A stretch of DNA of 64,000 bases from WUQU01 sp038849025 (GCA_038849025.1 JAWCNE010000001.1:31286-95285), one strand, 5' to 3'; positions 24,253-32,951 are shown, numbered from the stretch's first letter. Made by a program: numbers and translations. Notes: generated by a model not told the origin, from the letters alone.

Positions 24253-24696
24253 ATGACTTTCTACAAGAAATCTTTGAAATCGATAATTGAAGCGCTTCGA
24301 AAAAAGGGGTATAAGGCAACTCCCCAAAGGATAGCAATATGCAAGTATGCCCTCCAAAATCCAACGCATCCGACAGCCAAAACCATTTACCAAAAAGTAA
24401 GAGAGGAATACCCGACAATAAGCCTCGCAACGGTTTACAAAACCCTCAAGGTTCTTAAAGAACTAGATTTAATCCAAGAGCTGCCATTCTCGCAAGGACA
24501 GATAAGATATGACCCAAACATGACCCCCCACATAAACTTGGTTTGTTCAAAATGCAGCACAATTATTGATTTAGACGATCCGGCTGTGCAATCTATTATA
24601 AAACGGATAGCGGATGCAAAGAAATTTCAGGTAAACGGACAACGGCTGGATATTTATGGGATATGTGAAAGATGTAAAAAAGGCAAGCTGCAGTGA
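24253..24696 (+). CDS. fur: Fur-family metal- or peroxide-responsive repressor
   Basis: A 147-aa Fur protein. Winged helix with ATPQRIAICKYAL and the recognition helix ISLATVYKTLKVL (about 55-67). The dimerisation domain has HINLVCSKCSTIIDLDD and a second CERC near the C terminus, together the structural zinc site. The regulatory-site ligands are less conserved, so PerR and Fur cannot be told apart. It sits head to head with the Dps-like gene and beside Hsp20. Confidence 0.92.
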   Translation: MTFYKKSLKSIIEALRKKGYKATPQRIAICKYALQNPTHPTAKTIYQKVREEYPTISLATVYKTLKVLKELDLIQELPFSQGQIRYDPNMTPHINLVCSKCSTIIDLDDPAVQSIIKRIADAKKFQVNGQRLDIYGICERCKKGKLQ

Positions 24697-24748
24697 ATAT
24701 TATTAATTGATGTTTCTCTCCTGTCTCCTTAAGCAGGTCATATTGCTG

Positions 24749-24782
24749 AATTACTAGTAATTGTTTAGTAAAATATTTATAA
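24749..24782 (+). promoter_or_regulatory. Hsp20 promoter with upstream perfect palindrome
   Basis: AATTACTAGTAATT (24749-24762) is a perfect 14-bp palindrome, followed 11 nt later by the TATA-like AATATTTATAAT (24773-24784). Transcription would start near 24805, just ahead of the TTG at 24816. The palindrome sits where archaeal activators or heat-shock regulators bind, upstream of the TFB element. A few such AT-rich palindromes are expected by chance in a window this size. Confidence 0.35.
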
Positions 24783-24815
24783 TTTCAAATATCAATTCAT
24801 TTGTTGGTGAGGCAT

Positions 24816-25121
24816 TTGGCTGAGAAGAGTGAAAAATCGAGAATGCCAGTTCTGCCAACCGCCTGCTTTTATCATGACGAAGAAAAGTATACCGTAGAAA
24901 TAGAGCTGCCGGGGGCAGATAAAAAAGACATAAATCTTGAAGTCACAGACACTTCATTATGTGTTAAAGCACCGAGAAACGATGTGGAGTATCATGGATG
25001 CTGGATGTTAGCTCATGCCGTCAAACCTAAAGATGCGAAGGCCTCTTTCAAAGATGGACTATTAACAATTACTGTGCCGTTAGCTAAACCGCTGAAGGGA
25101 GTAAAGGTTTCAATAGAATGA
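24816..25121 (+). CDS. Small heat-shock protein (Hsp20/alpha-crystallin)
   Basis: A 101-residue minimal sHSP. The alpha-crystallin domain covers about residues 12-95: YTVEIELPGADKKDINLEV, then FKDGLLTITVPLAK with the A-x-x-x-x-G-L-like motif. The N-terminal arm is nearly absent and no C-terminal I-x-I is visible (it ends GVKVSIE), so oligomers may be small. The TTG start has GGTGA 5 nt upstream; a TTG at 24801 is possible. A Cys-bearing YHGCWML loop is unusual. Confidence 0.82.
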   Translation: MAEKSEKSRMPVLPTACFYHDEEKYTVEIELPGADKKDINLEVTDTSLCVKAPRNDVEYHGCWMLAHAVKPKDAKASFKDGLLTITVPLAKPLKGVKVSIE

Positions 25122-25223
25122 AATTGAAACCGTTTTCTTAACCTTCCCTTTTTTCAGTAGTGCTCTGTTCTAGGAGCTTATAAAGCCGCAGTTCCGCGAA
25201 GCTTACTGCCCTTCTACTGTAGT

Positions 25224-25442
25224 TTACGTTAGAGCTTTTAGTTTTTCAACAACCTCTTTTTTCAGCTTTTCATCTGCTTGAATCTCTTTTCGAGCTTTGC
25301 TCCACTCCGGCGAACAACGACCGTAACTTATCTGTTCATTAATGTAAGTATGAATAACTTCGTCAATCTTCTCTTTATTTTCATCTGTTACCGCTACTCC
25401 AGCCTCTTTAATGATGCTATTAAACCATTTCCAACAAGCCAT
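25224..25442 (-). CDS. Small helical hypothetical protein
   Basis: Seventy-two residues, mostly charged helix: ACWKWFNSIIKEAGVAV, then DEVIHTYINEQISYGRC and SPEWSKARKEIQADEKLKK. No known domain is recognised. A ribosome-binding site (GGAGG, read on the minus strand) lies 4-5 nt before the ATG, so it is probably real. It lies between Hsp20 and an SDR, on the opposite strand from both. Confidence 0.6.
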   Translation of the reverse strand: MACWKWFNSIIKEAGVAVTDENKEKIDEVIHTYINEQISYGRCSPEWSKARKEIQADEKLKKEVVEKLKALT

Positions 25443-25555
25443 TTTATTTCCTCCGTAATGTATTTCTCTAAACTTTTCATATAAAATTTACCGATGTTAA
25501 AAAGCAAAAGATTATATTAATAGGCGGTTTTTATGATTTTGGGGGGGTGAAAGGA

Positions 25556-26302
25556 ATGTTTAGTTTAAAAGATAAAGTAGCCATTGTAACTGGAGCAGGA
25601 CAAGGAATTGGGAGGGAGATAGCTCTTTCCTTAGCTAGAAATGGCGCAAAAGTTGTTATAATCGATATTAGCAATAAAATCTTCGAAGTTTTAAAAGAAA
25701 TTGAGAAATTAGGGCATGATGGGTTGGCTGTTAGATGTGACGTATCAAATGTCAATGAAGTTGAAAAAGCCGTAAAGGAAGTTCTAAGCAAATTTGGGGG
25801 AGTAGATATATTGGTTAATAATGCGGGCATATACCCATTCAAATCTCTTACAGATATGAGTGAACAAGATTGGGATAATGTTTTAAACATTAATTTGAAA
25901 GGAACCTTTCTCTTCACAAGGGCAGTGTTGCCTAAAATGATAGAAGAGAAAAAGGGTAAAATAATAAACATTGCTTCAATCGCTGGATCAGTGGTTGGCT
26001 ACCCAAATCTTACGCATTATTCTGCAAGCAAAGGCGGTATAGTCGGCTTCACAAGGGCTTTAGCGCTTGAAGTAGCCCAACATGGCATAAATGTCAATGC
26101 TGTTTCACCCGGACCGATTCTAACGCCAGGAACAGAGGCTATTGGAAAAGAAATGTATGAGCAAATAAAAAGGAGCGTACCCTTGGGCAGATGGGGACTG
26201 CCGGAAGATGTTGCAAACTTGGTGATTTTCCTGGCAAGTGATGAATCAAGCTTTATAACTGGGCAGAATATTATAGTCGATGGTGGCCTTACAGTACAAT
26301 AG
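25556..26302 (+). CDS. Short-chain dehydrogenase/reductase (FabG-like)
   Basis: Classical SDR, 248 aa. The cofactor loop is VTGAGQGIGREIA near residue 10, with acidic IIDIS after beta-2 favouring NAD. NNAG is near 85, the catalytic Ser is in NIASIAGS, and YSASKGG near 152 gives the Tyr-Lys pair. DGGLTVQ is the C terminus. The ATG at 25556 is set by GGGGGGTGA. The substrate is unknown; sugar, keto-acid or polyol dehydrogenases all share this form. Confidence 0.9.
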   Translation: MFSLKDKVAIVTGAGQGIGREIALSLARNGAKVVIIDISNKIFEVLKEIEKLGHDGLAVRCDVSNVNEVEKAVKEVLSKFGGVDILVNNAGIYPFKSLTDMSEQDWDNVLNINLKGTFLFTRAVLPKMIEEKKGKIINIASIAGSVVGYPNLTHYSASKGGIVGFTRALALEVAQHGINVNAVSPGPILTPGTEAIGKEMYEQIKRSVPLGRWGLPEDVANLVIFLASDESSFITGQNIIVDGGLTVQ

Positions 26303-26360
26303 AATATCGCTACTTTGGTAAGGTCTCCTTTTCAAATTTTTATGACTGCTTTAGAGAATC

Positions 26361-26374
26361 CCAATTCTAATTGG
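26361..26374. promoter_or_regulatory. Palindrome upstream of the disulfide oxidoreductase gene
   Basis: CCAATT-CT-AATTGG, a 6-2-6 inverted repeat, lies 69-82 nt before the ATG at 26443 in a 140-nt gap. It may be an operator or simply chance; a TATA-like CTTAATAAAG follows it at about 26383. Confidence 0.25.
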
Positions 26375-26442
26375 AAATAACCTCTTAATAAAGCGTAAAA
26401 TACTAGGTTTTCGCATTTGTTTATGAAGGCTGTTGTGTTTGT

Positions 26443-27879
26443 ATGAAGGAATATGATTGGATAGTTGTTGGCTCTGGTTCCGCCATGATTATTGTAGAGG
26501 CGATAGCCCAAAAGAATCCTGAGGCAAAAATTGCCGTTATAGACAAAGATGATCCTGGAGGAATATGTCTCACTAGAGGATGCATTCCATCTAAAATGTT
26601 GTTGTATCCGGCAGAATTAGTGACAACAATAAGAAAGGCTGGCGAGTTAGGCATAGAAGTTGAAATCAAAAGGATTGATTTTGCAAAAGTTATGGAGAGA
26701 ATGAGAAGCCATATCCAAGCTGAAATAGAGATGATCCGTTATGGGCTTTCCCACGCCAAAAACATCGTCTATTATCCTTCCGCAGCAGAATTTGTTGCTC
26801 CCTATACCATGAAAGTTGGAAATGAAACAATAACCTCTAAAAAAATTATCCTTTGCACTGGTTCAAAACCGCTAATTCCGCCAATAAAAGGCATAGATAA
26901 AGTGCCCTACCATACTAGCGACACAATCCTCAAAATTAGCAAATTGCCCAAGAGCATTGCAATAATCGGCGGCGGTTATGTCGCCGCGGAGTATGGATTT
27001 TTCTTTTCCGCTATGGGGTCGAATGTCACCATAATCGGCAGAAATCCCCAATTTATTCCAGAAGAAGAACCAGAAATATCGGCATTAGCAAAAAGAGAAC
27101 TTCAGAAGAGCATGAAAATCCTCACAAACCACGAAGTACATTCGGTGGAAAAATTTGGCTCTGGAATGAAAAAACTTGTTGCCGTTAACCGAGAAAATGG
27201 GAAAAAAGTAGAAGTGATAGCTGAAGAAATACTAGTAGCTTCGGGAAGAGCCCCAAACACTGATATTCTACATCCAGAAAGAGGAAACATCAAAGTTGAT
27301 GGTCAAGGATGGATCGTGGTTAATGAATTTCTTGAAACTTCTCAACCTAATGTTTGGGCTTTAGGAGATGCAAACGGCAAATACATGTTTAAGCACAAGG
27401 CAAACTACGAGGCGCTTATCGTTTATTACAATGCTGTACTAAACAAAAAAGTAAAAGCAGACTATCATGCTATCCCCCACGCAGTTTTTACCTGCCCAGA
27501 AATTGCAAGCGTCGGCCTAAAAGAAAAAGAAGCTATAGAAAAGTTTGGAGAAGATAATGTTTTAATTGGAACAGAGCTCTTTGAGGATACAGCCAAAGGA
27601 AAAGCCATGAACCTAAAAGGCTACTTTGTCAAAGTTATAGTTGAAAGGGAGACGATGAAAATCTTGGGTGCTCACATAATTGGTCCTTATGCTTCTGTCC
27701 TAATACAGGAAATAGTGAACCTCATGTATACTCCGGACCAAAGTGCAAATCCTATAATTCATGGAATGCACATTCACCCTGCCCTAAGCGAGGTTGTTGA
27801 AAAGGCTTTTCATTCTCTTGCACCTCCAGAAGTGTACCATCACATACTTGAACATCATTATCAACTTCCTATAACCTAA
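26443..27879 (+). CDS. FAD-dependent disulfide oxidoreductase (dihydrolipoamide dehydrogenase family)
   Basis: A 478-aa class I pyridine-nucleotide disulfide oxidoreductase. The FAD loop is VVGSGSAM near residue 8, and the redox pair is C42/C47 in GICLTRGCIPSK. The NAD(P) loop is IIGGGYVAAEYG near 180, the second FAD motif is WALGDANGK near 312, and the catalytic HPALSE near 443 comes from the partner subunit. No 2-oxoacid dehydrogenase complex genes are nearby, so lipoamide may not be the substrate. A CoA-, thiol- or mycothione-type disulfide or a metal is possible. An odd SAMI replaces the usual GYVAA at the FAD loop. Confidence 0.88.
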   Translation: MKEYDWIVVGSGSAMIIVEAIAQKNPEAKIAVIDKDDPGGICLTRGCIPSKMLLYPAELVTTIRKAGELGIEVEIKRIDFAKVMERMRSHIQAEIEMIRYGLSHAKNIVYYPSAAEFVAPYTMKVGNETITSKKIILCTGSKPLIPPIKGIDKVPYHTSDTILKISKLPKSIAIIGGGYVAAEYGFFFSAMGSNVTIIGRNPQFIPEEEPEISALAKRELQKSMKILTNHEVHSVEKFGSGMKKLVAVNRENGKKVEVIAEEILVASGRAPNTDILHPERGNIKVDGQGWIVVNEFLETSQPNVWALGDANGKYMFKHKANYEALIVYYNAVLNKKVKADYHAIPHAVFTCPEIASVGLKEKEAIEKFGEDNVLIGTELFEDTAKGKAMNLKGYFVKVIVERETMKILGAHIIGPYASVLIQEIVNLMYTPDQSANPIIHGMHIHPALSEVVEKAFHSLAPPEVYHHILEHHYQLPIT

Positions 27880-27986
27880 ATTCAAGACAGTAAACTATCA
27901 TAGGTGCCCGAAAAGCTCATAAAATTGCCAGCGTTTGTGAAACCTTATATTAAAGGCTCCACTTTATGATTATTTTGGGGTTTACG

Positions 27987-28505
27987 TTGCGTAAGATATT
28001 GATTATGGTAGATGAAGGAGTGGAAGAAGCCGAGTTTCTCTATCCCTATTACCGCCTTCAAGAAGAAGGCTATAAAGTGGTTATTTTGGCTTCAAAGGCT
28101 AACGCTACCTATATGGGAAAGCATGGGGTTCCCATAACGTCTGAAGTTTCTCCTAAAGATGTTAAAATTGACGAGTATGACGGGATAATAATTCCTGGAG
28201 GAAGAGCTCCTGACAAAATGCGTATAGACGATGATCTTGTGAACATTGTTAAAGAAGCTTATGATAAGGGCAAAGTTATAGCCGCTGTATGCCATGGGCC
28301 TCAAATGCTTATAGAGGCAGATGTACTGCGCGGAAATAAAGCTACATGCTGGAAATCCGTTGCCACAGACTTAAAGAATGCTGGAGCCACTTTTATAGAC
28401 GCGCCTGTGGTGGTCGACGGAAACATTGTCACTTCCCGTATGCCTGCAGACCTTCCTAAATTCTGCAAAGAGACTATAAAACTTCTTGAAGGGAAAAAGC
28501 CCTAA
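27987..28505 (+). CDS. DJ-1/PfpI family protein
   Basis: A 172-aa class I glutamine-amidotransferase-like fold. The nucleophile elbow AAVCHGPQMLIEADVLRG (about 100-117) has the catalytic Cys-His pair of PfpI/DJ-1 glyoxalase or deglycase proteins, and a Glu in EGVEEAEF near residue 11 completes the site. TTG at 27987 is preferred because GGGG lies 8 nt upstream and a TATA at about 27941-27950 would start transcription after the ATG at 27966. It probably handles reactive aldehydes or protein damage. Confidence 0.87.
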   Translation: MRKILIMVDEGVEEAEFLYPYYRLQEEGYKVVILASKANATYMGKHGVPITSEVSPKDVKIDEYDGIIIPGGRAPDKMRIDDDLVNIVKEAYDKGKVIAAVCHGPQMLIEADVLRGNKATCWKSVATDLKNAGATFIDAPVVVDGNIVTSRMPADLPKFCKETIKLLEGKKP

Positions 28506-28556
28506 TTATCCTCTTACGTTTTCTCATCCCACACGCATAATAATACAGTTTTGTGT

Positions 28557-29348
28557 TTAAAGCAATGACTTTATGAAACCACCGTCAACTTGTATAACGG
28601 TTCCAGTTATATAGCTAGCTCTCTCTGAGGTTAAGAAAACAACTAGGTTGGCGATTTCTTCCGGTTGAGCCATACGCTTCAACGGTATATTGCTTGCCCA
28701 TTCGGCTATTACCGTCTCAACTGTTTTACCTGTTTTCTCCGCCATGGACATAGCCAATTCCCTAACTCTTCCGGTGAGAGTCCACCCTGGGCATACAGCA
28801 TTAACCAGAATGTTGTATTCCGCTAGTTCATTCGCAAGGGTTTTTGTTAGACCTAGGACCCCTGCTCTAACAGCGTTAGATAAAACTAGTCTTTCAGCTG
28901 GTTGCTTAGCGGCAAAAGAAGTCATATTGATTATTCTTCCCCACCTGTTTCTCTTCATATGGGGTATAACTTCCATGCAGCAGTTTACAACGCTCATTAA
29001 CAGCGAATTTACAGTTTCACGCCAATCTTCCTCTGAGGTTTCCATAAAAAGCGCTGACGGAGGCCCCCCAGTATTATTTACCAGAATATCCACCTTACCA
29101 AATTTCTGTACAGCTGTCTTTACCATATCTTTAATGGATTCTTTTTTAGAAAGATCCGCTTTAACGGGCAAAACTTCGGCTTTAGTTAAAGATCGAATTT
29201 CTTCAGCGGTCTTTTTTAGCGCCTCTTCATTTCTCGCGCAAATTGTTACTTTGGCGCCTTCTTGTGCTAAACCATAAGCTATAGCCTTTCCTATTCCTTG
29301 ACTTGATCCAGTTACTATAGCAACTCGATCCTTAAGCCCTAAATCCAA
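28557..29348 (-). CDS. Short-chain dehydrogenase/reductase
   Basis: A 263-aa SDR: VTGSSQGIGKAIA cofactor loop, CARNEEAL after beta-2 (Arg favours NADP), NNTGG at the NNAG position, MTSFAAKQP with the catalytic Ser, and VDGGFIKS at the end. The position normally held by YxxxK reads VLSNAVRAG, so the catalytic Tyr is Asn and the Lys is Arg: the standard active site appears lost. This pattern occurs in one 3-oxoacyl-reductase-like SDR subgroup. TTG at 29348 follows GGAG by 8 nt; GTG at 29363 is an alternative. Confidence 0.87.
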   Translation of the reverse strand: MDLGLKDRVAIVTGSSQGIGKAIAYGLAQEGAKVTICARNEEALKKTAEEIRSLTKAEVLPVKADLSKKESIKDMVKTAVQKFGKVDILVNNTGGPPSALFMETSEEDWRETVNSLLMSVVNCCMEVIPHMKRNRWGRIINMTSFAAKQPAERLVLSNAVRAGVLGLTKTLANELAEYNILVNAVCPGWTLTGRVRELAMSMAEKTGKTVETVIAEWASNIPLKRMAQPEEIANLVVFLTSERASYITGTVIQVDGGFIKSLL

Positions 29349-29516
29349 ATCGCAACACTCCACTGTGTTTATTTATTTAATCATGAAAGATAAAGGTATT
29401 AAAAATTCTAACGTTATTTTACTCTCATCATTGAAACATGCTATGTACAGCAACTTTTATTAAACTTTTTAACCAATACAACTTTTGGGGAGAATTCATT
29501 TTCTGGGTGTGAGTTT

Positions 29517-30260
29517 ATGAGTGATGTTAGGAAGGTTTCACGCAAGGTTGTGGCCGTTGAAACGGCGGAAGGAGCGGGTGCTCTGGTAAAAAGAGTTTTC
29601 CCGACAAGCCAGCTAATGCATTTTGACCCTTTTGTATTATTGGACGAGTTTTTTGTTGAGCCTCCAGCCAGTTTTCCACCTCATCCTCATAAAGGATTTG
29701 AGGCCATTACTTACATGCTTGAGGGAGGTTTTCACCATGTCGACAACCTTGGAAACGACACAGTAGTTTTAGCGGGTGGACTGCAAAAGTTTACTGCTGG
29801 TAAAGGAATAGTGCATTCCGAACTACCTGGAACAAAAGGTCTAAACCGAGGACTGCAGTTGTGGATAAGGCTGCCGAGCAAGCTCAGTAATATCGAACCG
29901 GATTATCAACAGATCGAATCAAAGGATATTCCTGAAAGAGATTTGGATGGAGTTCACATACGAGTGATTGCTGGAGAAGATTCGCCAGTGAAGTTGCACA
30001 CCAAGATTGTCTATTTGGATGTTATTTCGTCAAGGAGAGCGGAGTTCGCTTATGAAGTAGATCCAGAAAATAATGTATTTCTTTATGTACTTAAAGGAAA
30101 ATTGAATATTAGTGGTTTAACAGCTAAAAAGAATGAAGCGACACTGCTTACAATGGGCAGGAAAGTAGAGATAACAATGGAAAGAGACTCTCAACTTGTT
30201 TTGTTAAGTGGTAAACCCCACAAAGAACCTATAATTCTGAGAGGTTCTTTTGTTTATTAA
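29517..30260 (+). CDS. Pirin-family protein
   Basis: A 247-aa bicupin. The N-terminal cupin has the metal site HPHKGFEAITYML (about 57-69) with His and Glu ligands and a further His in IVHSELPG near 101. DPFVLLDEF near 38 is the pirin signature. Known pirins are quercetin dioxygenases or redox-sensing regulators. It is divergent from the SDR and beside a universal stress protein in the stress island. Confidence 0.92.
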   Translation: MSDVRKVSRKVVAVETAEGAGALVKRVFPTSQLMHFDPFVLLDEFFVEPPASFPPHPHKGFEAITYMLEGGFHHVDNLGNDTVVLAGGLQKFTAGKGIVHSELPGTKGLNRGLQLWIRLPSKLSNIEPDYQQIESKDIPERDLDGVHIRVIAGEDSPVKLHTKIVYLDVISSRRAEFAYEVDPENNVFLYVLKGKLNISGLTAKKNEATLLTMGRKVEITMERDSQLVLLSGKPHKEPIILRGSFVY

Positions 30261-30343
30261 ATGTTTATAATACCTATAGACTAAATTTGCCTCATTTCTT
30301 TTAAAATAAAATATGGTATTTGCTCATGAGTGGTTGAAAACTG

Positions 30344-31195
30344 TTAAAATGTTTTGTCAACTTTTGCGGGCACTATTAAAACTGAACATTTTGCTTTATA
30401 GCTTACATCTTCACTTACGCTTCCAAACAAGAATCGTTTAACTTTTCCCAAGCCCCTGCTTCCCATAATAATTAAGTCATAATTGCCTTCCTCAGCAACT
30501 TTAACTATAACATCCGATGGAACGCCGACTTCCATTTTCTCGTTAATTTTCAATTGCGTTTCTCCAATGGCTTCTGCCGCTTTTGAAAGGATCTTTCCTC
30601 CTAAATCTTTAATGATATCTGGTGCATACTCAAACATCTTTTTCTCTTGCACGTTAAGTAAAGTAATATTTGAACCCATTTTCTCAGCGAGTTGAATTCC
30701 GTATTTTAGGGCGTTAATTGCATGTTCGGAACCGTCAACACATGCCAGAATACTGGATAACATGCTAACATTTTTTGCAATTAAAACTGGCTTTTTGGCG
30801 TATCTCACAACTTTTTTGGTTACGCTTCCAAGGGCAGTGGGATCTTTTTCGTTTTCTCCATGGGCACCTATGACTATTAAATCGTAGTCCTTAGAGAATT
30901 CCAAGATGCTTTCAGCTGGGTCACGCCACCTTATTATTTTAGACTCTGTCGCTACTCCTTCTTCCATAAACAACATTCGCGCTTCGCTGAGTATCTTTTC
31001 TGCTTCCTGTTCAACACGACCTGCGATCTCTTCTTCTATATTTCGTGGAAGTCTGTAACCTAATCTAAATTCTTTCATAACATATAGAATGGTTATGGTT
31101 GCGCCAATCTTTTTAGCAATTTTTGCCGCTGTCTCTTCAGCCATGAGACTTGAGGTAGACCCGTCTACTGGAACAAGAATCCTATCTTCAGCCAT
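30344..31195 (-). CDS. Tandem universal stress protein (two UspA domains)
   Basis: A 283-aa protein of two UspA domains, about 1-140 and 145-283. Domain 1 opens ILVPVDGSTSS and ends GAHGENEKDPTALGSVTKKVV; domain 2 opens ILACVDGSEHA and has GSRGLGKVKRFLFGSVSE, a complete ATP loop (G-x2-G-x9-G-S). The ATG at 31195 has GGAG 5 nt upstream. The frame continues upstream through the promoter but has no homology. Domain 2 is probably the ATP-binding one. Confidence 0.9.
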   Translation of the reverse strand: MAEDRILVPVDGSTSSLMAEETAAKIAKKIGATITILYVMKEFRLGYRLPRNIEEEIAGRVEQEAEKILSEARMLFMEEGVATESKIIRWRDPAESILEFSKDYDLIVIGAHGENEKDPTALGSVTKKVVRYAKKPVLIAKNVSMLSSILACVDGSEHAINALKYGIQLAEKMGSNITLLNVQEKKMFEYAPDIIKDLGGKILSKAAEAIGETQLKINEKMEVGVPSDVIVKVAEEGNYDLIIMGSRGLGKVKRFLFGSVSEDVSYKAKCSVLIVPAKVDKTF

Positions 31196-31247
31196 ACATT
31201 CTCCTTCTGACATGTTATTAATTTTATAAGCTTTAATACTTTTCCAA

Positions 31248-31273
31248 AACTTATCAAGCCAACTTATCAAGCC
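31248..31273 (-). repeat. Two tandem 13-bp direct repeats upstream of the USP promoter
   Basis: AACTTATCAAGCC occurs twice in perfect tandem (31248-31260 and 31261-31273). On the USP strand it lies just upstream of a TATA-like CTTATAAAATT near 31220-31232. The placement about 20 nt above the TATA box suggests a tandem activator site. Confidence 0.55.
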
Positions 31274-31400
31274 AAAGAGAACTTTAACAAGCGAATATCC
31301 TTTATAATGTGATATAGACCTTGGCAAATTGTAGAATCAGATGTAAATGTTTAAAAGATCAATTTCCGCATTTCTGTTGTGGCAATTAGGGAGTGGGAGA

Positions 31401-31700
31401 ATGAGTGATAAGTGGGCAAAAAAGTTAAGCGCTCAATGTGATATAAATCCAGATGTTTTGGAATCTATGCTGAATGAGTTGAGCTCAAGTTGCTACAGCG
31501 ATACAGAAATTTCTAAGCAAATAATAGAAGAACTTGCTACGAGCTGTGGTTTCAGAGAGAACGATTTAAAAAAGTTTGTACGAGAAGTAGCAAAGAACTG
31601 CCCCATGAATGCAAAAAGACTCCATGAGGAAGTTATAAAGGCCCAAGGAAATAAAGAAATGGCTTATCAAGCCGTATACAAATCCTCAATGATACGCTAG
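31401..31700 (+). CDS. Unknown protein of four 18-residue repeats, one Cys per repeat
   Basis: A 99-residue soluble helical protein that I do not recognise. Its cysteines are at 13, 31, 49 and 67, exactly 18 apart. Aligned units are LSAQCDINPDVLESMLNE (9-26), LSSSCYSDTEISKQIIEE (27-44), LATSCGFRENDLKKFVRE (45-62) and VAKNCPMNAKRLHEEVIK (63-80). The shared pattern is [LV]-[SA]-x2-C-x6-[LI]-x2-[MIFE]-[LIV]-x2, then a tail. The ATG at 31401 has GGGAGTGGGAG in front; a TTG-like upstream extension is hydrophobic and has no repeats. Four regularly placed thiols could line one face and bind metal, or form disulfides. Confidence 0.78.
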   Translation: MSDKWAKKLSAQCDINPDVLESMLNELSSSCYSDTEISKQIIEELATSCGFRENDLKKFVREVAKNCPMNAKRLHEEVIKAQGNKEMAYQAVYKSSMIR

Positions 31701-31784
31701 GATTTTGGTAAATTTTATATCCACAAGAACTAGTTGCACCACTATTAAATAATAAAATAGGGTGACCTTTTCAATTCCTTTTAT

Positions 31785-32780
31785 TTAGCGCCATACTCCA
31801 TTAATTTTTGATCCACAGGAAGGGCATTTTGAGTCTCTTATTTCATAAAGTTTTACGTCATAACCTTGCCTTTGAATCAATAATTTTCCACAGCTAGGGC
31901 AATAGGTGTTTTCCCCTTCTCCTGGGACGTTGCCTTGGTAAACATATTTTAAGCCGGTTTCCAAACCTATTTTTCTAGCTTTATCTAGCACACTTACCGG
32001 CGTAGAAGGTAAATCCAGTAGTCTATAAGCCGGATAAAACCGCGTTACATGCCAGGGAATATTATCATCAAGGTTTTTTATAAATTCAGCTATTTTTCTG
32101 AAATTTTCTTCAGAATCGTTAAGGGAGGGAATCACCAATGTTGTTATTTCAATCCATATGCCCAACTCTTTATGCATCCTTATTGCGTCAAGCACGGGAT
32201 CTAAACGCGCTCCACAAACTTTCTTGTAGAAATCATCGCTGAAGCTTTTCAAGTCGATGTTGTTGGCGTCTAGGTATGGGGCTATAGTCTTTAAGGCTTC
32301 TTCGCTAATGTAGCCATTGGATACAAACACGTTTTTTATGCCTTCTTTTTTGGCAAGTTTAGCCGTTTCATACGCATACTCGAAAAATATCGTTGGTTCA
32401 GTGTAAGTGTAGGCTATGCTTTCGCATTTGTAGAATTTTGCGGCTTCAACTATTTCTTCCGGTGATACTTCTTCACCTAACACTGGTTTTTGAGGTTTCG
32501 GCATCTGAGATATATCGTAGTTCTGGCAGTTTAGGCAGCGAAAATTGCAACCCACGGTGGCTATGGAATATGCCCGCGAGCCCGGGAGAAAATGGAATAA
32601 AGGTTTTTTCTCGATGGGATCCACTGCGTTAGCTATAAGTTTGCCATAGACAAGTGAATAAAGAGTTCCTCCAATGTTTTCACGTACACTACAGATCCCT
32701 CTTTTTCCTTCAGCGATTCTGCAGTGATGACTGCACAAGAAACAGTGAACAAAATTGTTTTCAAGTTTTTCATAAAACAT
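31785..32780 (-). CDS. amrS: AmrS-like radical SAM enzyme (AmmeMemoRadiSam system)
   Basis: A 331-aa radical SAM protein of the PflA-related group. N-terminal Cys motifs CFLCSHHCRIAEGKRGIC (13-30) precede the cluster site CNFRCLNCQNYD (CX3CX2C, near 77). VFVSNGYI and NIDLKSFSDDFY are typical of the family. A C-terminal zinc ribbon (CPSCG ... CPSCGSKI) is present. The partner AMMECR1 and MEMO1 genes are not in this window. The radical chemistry substrate is unknown. Confidence 0.9.
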   Translation of the reverse strand: MFYEKLENNFVHCFLCSHHCRIAEGKRGICSVRENIGGTLYSLVYGKLIANAVDPIEKKPLFHFLPGSRAYSIATVGCNFRCLNCQNYDISQMPKPQKPVLGEEVSPEEIVEAAKFYKCESIAYTYTEPTIFFEYAYETAKLAKKEGIKNVFVSNGYISEEALKTIAPYLDANNIDLKSFSDDFYKKVCGARLDPVLDAIRMHKELGIWIEITTLVIPSLNDSEENFRKIAEFIKNLDDNIPWHVTRFYPAYRLLDLPSTPVSVLDKARKIGLETGLKYVYQGNVPGEGENTYCPSCGKLLIQRQGYDVKLYEIRDSKCPSCGSKINGVWR

Positions 32781-32951
32781 GGCTTCTTTGATCTGAATCC
32801 CCCAAACAAACCATTAGGGTATTCAAGGGTATATGCGTTTCCAAATTCACACCACGTTTATTTTCATTCAAATAGACGCAGAAGAAGCATGATCAATTAG
32901 ACATTTATTATGATTTAAGTTTAATAGCGACGAAGAGAATTAAAGTAATGA

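Noticed and set aside
26443..27879. Mercuric reductase
   Set aside because: There is no N-terminal heavy-metal domain and no C-terminal vicinal Cys pair; only the general disulfide-oxidoreductase motifs are present.
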